Shown here: positions 1 to 4,188 of the stretch, piece after piece | How the letters are laid out: every line of letters starts with the position of its first letter | Position numbering within the stretch: the first letter of the stretch is position 1 | Source of the DNA: Panacagrimonas sp041635265 | GTDB lineage: Bacteria; Pseudomonadota; Gammaproteobacteria; Nevskiales; Nevskiaceae | Assembly (NCBI GenBank): GCA_041635265.1 | Contig: JBFJJV010000175.1 | Location: 1 to 5,489 of the forward strand | Reading direction: 5' to 3' | Length of the DNA stretch: 5,489 nt | Notes under the pieces: generated by a model | Told to the model about the DNA's origin: nothing | Seen by the model: only the letters and a program-made list of their open reading frames with translations | Databases searched by the model: none | Made by a program: the position numbers and the translations under genes

Positions 1-259
1 CTACGTCCTGAAGAAGGAAGAGGGCGGTCGTCACACCCCGTTTTTCAAGGGCTATCGTCCGCAGTTTTATTTCCGCACCACGGATGTCACGGGTGACGTC
101 CAGCTTCAGGAGGGCACGGAAATGGTCATGCCTGGTGACAATGTCAAGATTGGCGTTGAGCTGATTAACCCCATCGCCATGGAAGAGCAGGTTCGCTTTG
201 CTATTCGCGAAGGCGGGCGCACCGTCGGTGCCGGCGTGGTCACCAAGATTCTGGCCTGA
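1..259 (+). CDS. tuf: Elongation factor Tu, C-terminal part (5' truncated by window)
   Basis: EF-Tu is the cytoplasmic GTPase that carries aminoacyl-tRNA to the ribosomal A site. Only the last 85 codons are present, read from base 2, ending in TGA at 257-259. The translation contains the highly conserved domain 3 stretch GGRHTPFFKGYRPQFYFRTT, then VMPGDN and the C-terminal FAIREGGRTVGAGVV; it ends KILA where E. coli ends KVLG. Domain 3 contacts the tRNA T stem and EF-Ts. The GTP-binding domain lies upstream of the window. The neighbours (tRNA-Trp, secE, nusG) match the tufB position of gammaproteobacteria, so this is probably the tufB copy of a duplicated gene, which is inference. No frameshift is seen. 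Confidence 0.98.
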   Translation, partial: YVLKKEEGGRHTPFFKGYRPQFYFRTTDVTGDVQLQEGTEMVMPGDNVKIGVELINPIAMEEQVRFAIREGGRTVGAGVVTKILA

Positions 260-268
260 GTGTTTGCG

Positions 269-300
269 CAGATCAGCTCGCTCCAGGGCGGGCTGATCTG
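269..300 (+). other. Stem-loop just downstream of tuf
   Basis: A 12-bp stem pairs CAGATCAGCTCG (269-280) with CGGGCTGATCTG (289-300) with a single G-U wobble and an 8-base loop. It begins 10 bases after the tuf stop. No T run follows, so it does not look like a standard intrinsic terminator. It could protect the 3' end of a processed tuf message or help a factor-dependent stop. The role is inferred from position only. Confidence 0.55.
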
Positions 301-342
301 GCTGCAGACCGTTGGCGGAATTGGCGGGAATCTCCCTTCCTC

Positions 343-371
343 TTCCCAACAGGCGAAGAGGCGCGTACAAT
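343..371 (+). promoter_or_regulatory. Sigma70-type promoter for trpT-secE-nusG, GC-rich discriminator
   Basis: A -10 box TACAAT (366-371, 5 of 6 matches to TATAAT) lies 17 bases after TTCCCA (343-348, 4 of 6 matches to TTGACA). Transcription would start near 377-379, leaving about 33 bases before the tRNA. The bases after the -10 box, CCGCGCCCC (372-380), form a GC-rich discriminator of the kind known on stable-RNA promoters that are repressed by ppGpp/DksA; such control here is inference. The -10 box is the loop of a perfect dyad GGCGCG (360-365)/CGCGCC (373-378), and the -35 region overlaps a second dyad CCTCTTC (339-345)/GAAGAGG (355-361). Confidence 0.7.
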
Positions 372-410
372 CCGCGCCCCTTTTGCTCCGTGAAAATCAG
401 CAACATCGCT

Positions 411-486
411 AGGGGCGTAGCTCAATTGGTAGAGCGTCGGTCTCCAAAACCGAAGGTTGGGGGTTCGAAGCCCTCCGCCCCTGCCA
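411..486 (+). tRNA. trpT: tRNA-Trp (anticodon CCA)
   Basis: The 76-base gene folds as a complete cloverleaf: acceptor stem AGGGGCG/CGCCCCT, D stem GCTC/GAGC, anticodon stem TCGGT (437-441)/ACCGA (449-453) around the loop CTCCAAA with anticodon CCA at 444-446, and T stem GGGGG/CCCTC closing the loop TTCGAAG. Discriminator base G483 and an encoded CCA end (484-486) are present. The sequence is close to E. coli tRNA-Trp, with the same acceptor stem, D arm and anticodon loop. It decodes UGG. It lies between tuf and secE as in Pseudomonas, and is probably co-transcribed with secE and cut out by RNase P at 410/411 and 3' nucleases. Confidence 0.97.
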
Positions 487-507
487 TTGAGTGGCGTCAG
501 AAGCGAG

Positions 508-540
508 TTTTTTTGCACCCAGTTGGGGGCAAAAAATTTT
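508..540 (+). terminator. Possible weak terminator/processing hairpin between trpT and secE
   Basis: TTTTTTGC (509-516) pairs perfectly with GCAAAAAA (529-536); inside, CCC (518-520) pairs with GGG (525-527) across an A-G mismatch, closing the loop AGTT. Four T residues follow (537-540). The hairpin and T tail resemble an intrinsic terminator, but most of the stem is A-U and the T tail is short, so partial termination or a landing site for 3' processing of the tRNA transcript is as likely. If it stops most transcription, secE-nusG would need another promoter, and I found none that is convincing. Confidence 0.45.
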
Positions 541-592
541 CACGTAATCAAAGACCTAGATTTTTGCAACGCGTATTGGCCTCTCATAATTG

Positions 593-970
593 ATGGATTC
601 CCAGAACCAAGCATCTCAAGCACCGCGCTTTGATTCCTTGTTGCTGCTGCTGGCATTTGGTTTGCTGGTGGGGGCGATGGGCGCGTTCTATTACTTCATC
701 AACGACTACAACCCCCTGATACGCACAGGCGGACTGCTGGCTGCCGTGGCGGTCTCGCTCGGGGTTGCCTATCAAACCCAGCTGGGCAGGACGGTCTGGG
801 GCTACATCACTGGCTCGCGCCAGGAGATGCGCAAAGTGGTCTGGCCGACCCGGCAGGAAACGGTGCAGGCCACACTGATGATCGCGGTGGCGGTGCTGAT
901 TCTTGCGCTGATGCTGTGGGGGCTGGATTCTTTCCTGTTGTGGGGCGTTAAAAGCCTGACGGGTCGCTAA
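593..970 (+). CDS. secE: SecE, preprotein translocase subunit
   Basis: SecE is the essential inner-membrane subunit that clamps SecY in the SecYEG protein-export channel. The 125-residue protein is close in length to E. coli SecE (127) and has the same three-helix plan: membrane segments near residues 15-36, 43-60 and 93-117. The diagnostic cytoplasmic amphipathic helix and hinge before the last segment is clear as RQEMRKVVWPTRQETVQ (76-92), with the conserved R80, K81, W84 and P85. I chose ATG at 593. An in-frame TTG directly before it (590) would add one residue. Neither start has a recognisable Shine-Dalgarno sequence, which is odd among its neighbours. nusG follows 22 bases later, the usual pairing, so the two are almost certainly co-transcribed. 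Confidence 0.96.
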   Translation: MDSQNQASQAPRFDSLLLLLAFGLLVGAMGAFYYFINDYNPLIRTGGLLAAVAVSLGVAYQTQLGRTVWGYITGSRQEMRKVVWPTRQETVQATLMIAVAVLILALMLWGLDSFLLWGVKSLTGR

Positions 971-992
971 TGAACACATTGAGCATATCTAA

Positions 993-1526
993 ATGAGCAA
1001 ACGTTGGTACGTCGTTCATGCGTACTCTCAGTACGAGAACAGTGTCAAAAAGGCCCTGGCCGAGCGTATTGACCGCGCCAGTCTGCAGGAAAGTTTTGGT
1101 GAAATCCTGGTCCCGACCGAAGAAGTGGTCGAGATGAAGGAGGGCGTCAAGCGCACCACTGAGCGCAAGTTCTTCCCCGGCTACGTGCTGGTCAACATGG
1201 ATATGAACGAGGACACTTGGCATCTGGTCAAGTCCACGCCGAAAGTTCTCGGCTTCATAGGGGGCACGCCGGACAAACCCGCGCCTATCTCCGAGAAAGA
1301 AGCCAATGCCATCCTCAATCGGGTTGAAGAGTCGGTTGAAAAGCCGAAGCCTAAGACCCTGTACGAGCCTGGCCAGGAAGTGCGCGTCGTCGATGGCCCG
1401 TTTGCAGATTTCTCCGGCGTGGTCGAAGAGGTTAATTACGAAAAGAGCCGCTTGCGGGTCGCTGTTCTGATCTTTGGGCGTTCAACGCCCGTTGAGCTGG
1501 ATTTCAGCCAAGTCCAGAAAGGATAG
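993..1526 (+). CDS. nusG: Transcription termination/antitermination factor NusG
   Basis: NusG binds RNA polymerase, limits pausing, and links it either to Rho or to the leading ribosome through S10. The 177 residues (181 in E. coli) show the N-terminal NGN domain (about 1-115), with KRWYVVHAYS at the start and the polymerase-binding core ERKFFPGYVLV (57-67) and GFIGG (87-91). A linker KPKPKTL leads to the C-terminal KOW domain (about 124-177), containing VDGPFADFSGVVEEVNYEKS. F161 in IFGRSTPVE matches E. coli F165, known to contact S10 and Rho. The N terminus is shorter by a few residues than in E. coli. The ribosome-binding site is weak. It sits 22 bases after secE; a structured 101-base gap separates it from rplK. 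Confidence 0.98.
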   Translation: MSKRWYVVHAYSQYENSVKKALAERIDRASLQESFGEILVPTEEVVEMKEGVKRTTERKFFPGYVLVNMDMNEDTWHLVKSTPKVLGFIGGTPDKPAPISEKEANAILNRVEESVEKPKPKTLYEPGQEVRVVDGPFADFSGVVEEVNYEKSRLRVAVLIFGRSTPVELDFSQVQKG

Positions 1527-1546
1527 TTGGTTTTAGTTAGTAGCAG

Positions 1547-1567
1547 GGCAGTGCCGTCGGTACCGCC
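1547..1567 (+). other. Small hairpin in the nusG-rplK gap
   Basis: GGCAGTGCC (1547-1555) pairs with GGTACCGCC (1559-1567) with one A-C mismatch and one G-U wobble around a 3-base loop. It starts 20 bases past the nusG stop. No T run follows, so it is not a clear terminator. It may define the end of the secE-nusG part of the message or a processing point ahead of the L11 leader. Its function is unknown. Confidence 0.4.
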
Positions 1568-1586
1568 AGAATATAGATGTTCAACC

Positions 1587-1611
1587 GGGGAGCCGAGAGG
1601 CGCTTGTACCC
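1587..1611 (+). promoter_or_regulatory. Putative L1-binding autoregulatory element in the rplK leader
   Basis: The leader folds as GGG (1588-1590) with CCC (1609-1611), then an uneven internal loop (A 1591 against GCTTGTA 1602-1608), then GCC (1592-1594) with GGC (1599-1601) capped by the GNRA loop GAGA. In proteobacteria L1 represses rplK-rplA by binding an mRNA copy of its 23S rRNA site, two short helices around an asymmetric loop with a G-rich 5' strand (GGGAG type). The GGGGAG strand and the position 17 bases before the rplK start fit this. The identification rests on shape and location and was not compared with a covariance model. Confidence 0.6.
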
Positions 1612-1614
1612 AAC

Positions 1615-1619
1615 AGGAG
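1615..1619 (+). promoter_or_regulatory. Ribosome binding site of rplK
   Basis: AGGAG lies 8 bases before the ATG at 1628, a near-ideal spacing. It begins 4 bases after the proposed L1 element, so L1 binding there could plausibly block initiation. Confidence 0.8.
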
Positions 1620-1627
1620 TTAGATAA

Positions 1628-2062
1628 ATGGCCAAGAAAGTAAAGGGCTACATCAAGTTGCAGATACCGGCCGGCAAGGCCAATCCGTCGCCGCCTATTG
1701 GTCCCGCCTTGGGTCAGCAAGGCGTCAACATCATGGGTTTCTGCAAGGAGTTCAATGCGGCCACGCAGAAGTCCGAGCCGGGCATGCCAATTCCGGTCGT
1801 GATCACGGTTTATACCGACAAGAGTTTCAACTTTGTGATGAAGACGCCGCCGGCGTCCTATCTGATCAAGAAGGCCGTGGGCATCACCTCCGGCTCCAAA
1901 ACGCCGAACACGGTCAAGGTGGGCGCCATTAACCGAGCCCAACTCGAAGAGATCGCCAAAATCAAGATGGCTGACCTCAATGCCGCCGATATGGACGCTG
2001 CCGTCAGAATCGTAGCCGGCAGTGCCCGCGCCATGGGTGTTGACGTCGAAGGAGTGATCTAA
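1628..2062 (+). CDS. rplK: 50S ribosomal protein L11
   Basis: L11 binds the 23S GTPase-associated centre together with L10/L12, and is required for RelA activation on stalled ribosomes. The 144-residue protein (142 in E. coli) starts MAKKVKGYIKLQIPAGKANP. Its N-terminal domain holds the proline-rich helix PSPPIGPALGQQGVNIM (20-36), the region where thiostrepton-resistance changes are known, followed by PIPVVITVY and TKTPPA-like KTPPAS. The C-terminal rRNA-binding domain spans about residues 76-144, with GSKTPNTVKVG and the later GSARAMGVDVEG. The start is fixed by the good ribosome binding site. rplA begins 2 bases after the TAA, so translation of the two is probably coupled. Confidence 0.98.
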   Translation: MAKKVKGYIKLQIPAGKANPSPPIGPALGQQGVNIMGFCKEFNAATQKSEPGMPIPVVITVYTDKSFNFVMKTPPASYLIKKAVGITSGSKTPNTVKVGAINRAQLEEIAKIKMADLNAADMDAAVRIVAGSARAMGVDVEGVI

Positions 2063-2064
2063 AC

Positions 2065-2769
2065 ATGAGCCAGAACGTCAAATTGAGCAAACGCCAGAAA
2101 GCCATGGCAAGCAAGGTCCAGGAGGGAAAGCTCTATCCGCTGGATCAGGCCTTGGATCTGATCAAGGACGTGGCCACGGCCAAGTTCAGGGAGTCCGTCG
2201 ACATGGCGGTCAACCTTGGAATCGATGCCAAGAAGTCTGACCAGAACGTGCGCGGCTCGACCGTGCTGCCACACGGCAACGGCAAGAGCGTACGAGTTGC
2301 CGTATTCACTCAGGGTGCCAAGGCAGATGAGGCCCTTGCTGCTGGAGCCGATGCCGTTGGTATGGATGACCTCGCCGCCAAGATGAAAGATGGCGACATG
2401 AGTTATCAGGTGGTCATTGCAAGCCCCGATGCCATGCGCGTCGTCGGGCAGTTGGGCCAGTTGCTCGGACCCCGCGGCCTGATGCCGAACCCCAAGACCG
2501 GCACCGTGACGCCGGATGTCGCCACTGCAGTCAGGAACGCGAAGGCCGGTATGGCGAAGTTCCGCACGGACAAGGCGGGCATCCTGCATTGCTCTATCGG
2601 CGCCGCCGATTTCGACAAGGAAAAAATTCTGGACAACATGCTGGCAGTGATGCGGGACATCCGCAAACATAAGCCGGCCACGTCAAAGGGCGTTTACCTT
2701 AAGAAAATCACTCTCTCAACGACGATGGGCCCAGGCATCCGTGTCGACGTGGGCTCATTGCCGGACTAA
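2065..2769 (+). CDS. rplA: 50S ribosomal protein L1
   Basis: L1 forms the mobile stalk at the ribosomal E site that helps release deacylated tRNA; free L1 also represses its own operon. The 234 residues equal the E. coli length. Domain I (about 1-67 plus 160-234) carries the RNA-binding surface, including F41 in AKFRESVDMAV and the C-terminal TTMGPGIRVD (219-228). Domain II lies between, and contains the family signature LGPRGLMPNPKTGTVT (134-149). AAGGAG (2049-2054), inside the end of rplK, serves as ribosome binding site 10 bases upstream. The gene follows rplK by 2 bases and is followed by the 245-base structured leader of rplJ. Confidence 0.98.
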   Translation: MSQNVKLSKRQKAMASKVQEGKLYPLDQALDLIKDVATAKFRESVDMAVNLGIDAKKSDQNVRGSTVLPHGNGKSVRVAVFTQGAKADEALAAGADAVGMDDLAAKMKDGDMSYQVVIASPDAMRVVGQLGQLLGPRGLMPNPKTGTVTPDVATAVRNAKAGMAKFRTDKAGILHCSIGAADFDKEKILDNMLAVMRDIRKHKPATSKGVYLKKITLSTTMGPGIRVDVGSLPD

Positions 2770-2793
2770 GGGTAAGTAAGGAAAAGTTTTGAT

Positions 2794-2825
2794 ATGTGGC
2801 GCTTCGGATTTGTGGAGCGCCGCAT
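2794..2825 (+). other. Stem-loop after rplA
   Basis: A 12-bp stem pairs ATGTGGCGCTTC (2794-2805) with GGAGCGCCGCAT (2814-2825), two of the pairs being G-U wobbles, around the 8-base loop GGATTTGT. It begins 25 bases after the rplA stop. The following bases (CGTCGAAG) contain no T run, so it is not a typical intrinsic terminator. It may be the first helix of the rplJ leader RNA or a 3'-end stabiliser of the rplK-rplA message. Its role is inferred from position. Confidence 0.55.
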
Positions 2826-2835
2826 CGTCGAAGAC

Positions 2836-2979
2836 CGTATGTGAGGCTGCGGGTTCTCTCGTAGCAGATTAAAGGCAGCAACTTGCCGCATACGCAGACG
2901 GTGAAACCGAAAGCTGATTGAGGTTTGATTTGCTGTCGGCGAAACCGTGAGGTAGATCAACTCAAAGATCCGAGTTGGT
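2836..2979 (+). promoter_or_regulatory. Putative L10(L12) autoregulatory leader of rplJ
   Basis: In E. coli and other bacteria the L10-L12 complex represses rplJ-rplL by binding a structured leader that contains a kink-turn and mimics 23S rRNA (Rfam L10_leader). This gap has the right place and a rich fold. CGTATGTG (2836-2843) pairs with CGCATACG (2887-2894), including one wobble. Inside it GCTGC (2846-2850) can pair with GCAGC (2875-2879). Two near-copies of a small hairpin follow: CGGTGAAACCG (2899-2909) and CGGCGAAACCG (2937-2947). Finally ATCAACTC (2956-2963) pairs with GAGTTGGT (2972-2979) 21 bases before the rplJ ribosome binding site. I cannot place the kink-turn with confidence. Confidence 0.6.
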
Positions 2980-3000
2980 TTGTTCGTCAACAGTAGCACC

Positions 3001-3005
3001 AGGAG
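3001..3005 (+). promoter_or_regulatory. Ribosome binding site of rplJ
   Basis: AGGAG sits 9 bases before ATG 3015. The surrounding CCAGGAGCAAA resembles the E. coli rplJ initiation region. It lies close to the last helix of the leader, consistent with translational control by L10-L12. Confidence 0.8.
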
Positions 3006-3014
3006 CAAATTTGT

Positions 3015-3545
3015 ATGGCTTTAAGATTGAATGACAAGAAGGCCCTGGTTGCGGAAGTCAATGAAGTTGCGTCCAAAGCGCATTCGGCTATAGCTGCCGA
3101 ATACCGCGGCCTGAGCGCTGGCAAGTTCGATGTTCTGCGTGCACAAGCCCGTGAAAACGGGATTTACCTGCACGTGATCAAGAACTCGTTGGCAAAGCGG
3201 GCTGTGGAAGGCACTGAGTTTGAGTGCCTTGATCCTGCGCTGATTGGGCCGGTGGTTCTTGGGTTTTCTCTGGAAGATCCCGGTTCTGTTGGTCGAGTCA
3301 TCAAGGATTTCGCCAAGGACAACGACGAACTGAAGGTCACGGCGGTTGCCGTCGGTGGCACCTTATACGGGGCCGCTGATATCGATCGTCTCGCCGCTTT
3401 GCCGACCAAGGAGCAGGCTTTGGCCATGCTCATGGGCGTCATGAAGGCACCGATCACTCAGTTCGTGCGCACTGTCAACGAGCCGACTGCAAAGTTCGTG
3501 CGCACGGTCAAGGCCGTCGCCGATTCCATGCAGGAAGCTGCGTAA
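3015..3545 (+). CDS. rplJ: 50S ribosomal protein L10, with extended L12-binding tail
   Basis: L10 anchors the L12 dimers to 23S rRNA and so forms the base of the ribosomal stalk that recruits translation GTPases. The N-terminal rRNA-binding domain (about 1-130) begins MALRLNDKKALVAEV and includes AAEYRGLS, VIKNSLAKRAVEGTEFECL and GPVVLGFS, all matching E. coli L10. LPT (129-131) starts the C-terminal helix that binds L12. The protein is 176 residues against 165 in E. coli, and the 11 extra residues fall exactly in this helix as a tandem repeat: QFVRTVN (149-155) and KFVRTVK (160-166). At DNA level 17 of 18 bases match between 3461-3478 and 3494-3511. rplL follows 72 bases later. Confidence 0.98.
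   Translation: MALRLNDKKALVAEVNEVASKAHSAIAAEYRGLSAGKFDVLRAQARENGIYLHVIKNSLAKRAVEGTEFECLDPALIGPVVLGFSLEDPGSVGRVIKDFAKDNDELKVTAVAVGGTLYGAADIDRLAALPTKEQALAMLMGVMKAPITQFVRTVNEPTAKFVRTVKAVADSMQEAA
3461..3511 (+). repeat. Imperfect 33-base-period tandem duplication in rplJ
   Basis: GTTCGTGCGCACTGTCAA (3461-3478) recurs as GTTCGTGCGCACGGTCAA (3494-3511), 17 of 18 identical, offset by 33 bases (11 codons, in frame). It encodes the two FVRTV copies in the L12-binding helix of L10. The remaining bases of the 33-base unit are not clearly similar. Confidence 0.85.
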
Positions 3546-3617
3546 GACGTACTTCGCAAGACAAACGCATTCAGCATTCGCAATCACACGTAAATCGTTT
3601 TATTTGGAGTAAATCAA

Positions 3618-3998
3618 ATGTCACTCAGCAATCAAGAAATTCTTGACGCAATCGCCGAGAAGTCCGTCATGGACATCGTTGAACTGGTCAGCATGATGGA
3701 AGAGAAGTTCGGCGTTTCTGCCGCCGCTGCGGCTGTTGCCGCTGGTCCGGCTGCCGCCGGTGCCGCCGCCGGCCCGGCCGAAGAGCAGACCGAGTTCACC
3801 GTCGTACTGACGTCCTTTGGCGATAAGAAGGTCAACGTCATCAAGGCTGTTCGCGAAATCACCGGCCTGGGCCTGAAAGAAGCCAAGGATCTGGTCGAAG
3901 CCGCACCGAAAGACTTGAAAGAAGGCGTCAGCAAAGAAGACGCAGCTGCAATGAAGGCCAAGCTCGAAGAAGCCGGCGCCAAAGTCGACGTCAAGTAA
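3618..3998 (+). CDS. rplL: 50S ribosomal protein L7/L12
   Basis: L7/L12 is the multicopy stalk protein whose C-terminal domain recruits EF-Tu, EF-G, IF2 and RF3. The 126-residue protein (121 in E. coli) shows an N-terminal dimerisation and L10-binding domain (1-32, ending EEKFGVS), a flexible Ala/Gly/Pro hinge (34-54), and the globular domain from EFTVVL (59) to the end. That domain contains the conserved factor-binding surface KVNVIKAVREITGLGLKEAK (71-90). The hinge is rich in AAA/GPA repeats and somewhat longer than in E. coli, which accounts for most of the extra length. GGAG (3606-3609), 8 bases upstream, supports the ATG at 3618. It is co-transcribed with rplJ; several copies of L12 per L10 are needed. 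Confidence 0.98.
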   Translation: MSLSNQEILDAIAEKSVMDIVELVSMMEEKFGVSAAAAAVAAGPAAAGAAAGPAEEQTEFTVVLTSFGDKKVNVIKAVREITGLGLKEAKDLVEAAPKDLKEGVSKEDAAAMKAKLEEAGAKVDVK

Positions 3999-4035
3999 GT
4001 TTCATTACTTGTCGTCCATTGCTGCAAAGAGGTTC

Positions 4036-4072
4036 CGCCGGCCGGAGAGCATTGCTGCTCTCCGGTTCGGCG
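4036..4072 (+). terminator. Strong hairpin, likely partial attenuator between rplL and rpoB
   Basis: CCGGAGAGCA (4042-4051) pairs perfectly with TGCTCTCCGG (4056-4065) around TTGC, and an outer stem CGCCG (4036-4040) with CGGCG (4068-4072) stacks on it across a small internal loop (G 4041 against TT). No T run follows. In E. coli a terminator in this gap stops most transcripts so that less RNA polymerase than L12 is made. Position and strength support the same role here, but without a T tail it could instead be a factor-dependent stop or an mRNA processing/stability element. Confidence 0.5.
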
Positions 4073-4075
4073 CTG

Positions 4076-4158
4076 TCTATTCCGGGGTCGGGGAATAGAA
4101 ATCGGATTCGGAAGATCGATAGATTTATCGACTGACTCCAGATCAAATTTCTATTCCC
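4076..4158 (+). promoter_or_regulatory. Alternative-pairing RNA element ahead of rpoB
   Basis: TCTATTCC (4076-4083) pairs perfectly with GGAATAGA (4092-4099), forming a local hairpin with an 8-base loop. The same segment, extended as GGGAATAGAAAT (4091-4102), is perfectly complementary over 12 bases to ATTTCTATTCCC (4147-4158). The two pairings exclude each other. Between the arms of the long stem lies a perfect small hairpin, TCGATA (4116-4121)/TATCGA (4126-4131), with loop GATT. The long form resembles an extended duplex that RNase III could cut, as is known for the E. coli rplL-rpoB spacer. Function is inferred. Confidence 0.5.
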
Positions 4159-4188
4159 AGCTCCCAAGCTTTACCACCGAGGTCACGA

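Noticed and set aside
564..590. Possible secE promoter TTGCAA - 15 bases - CATAAT
   Set aside because: The spacer is too short and the predicted transcription start (about 597) would fall after the secE ATG, so it could not make the message for the chosen start.
312..593. 93-codon open frame on the plus strand through the tRNA
   Set aside because: It runs across the promoter and the whole tRNA-Trp gene; its product is merely the translated tRNA sequence.
1527..1577. Possible rplK promoter with TATAGA (1572-1577)
   Set aside because: E. coli has a promoter here, but no acceptable -35 hexamer lies 16-18 bases upstream, so I do not call one.
1436..1942. 168-codon open frame on the minus strand
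   Set aside because: It spans the end of nusG, the rplK leader and the start of rplK on the opposite strand; no family resemblance and no ribosome binding site worth noting.
2059..2670. 203-codon open frame on the minus strand
   Set aside because: It is antisense to rplA, a full-length L1 gene. The frame is a by-product of GC-rich coding sequence.
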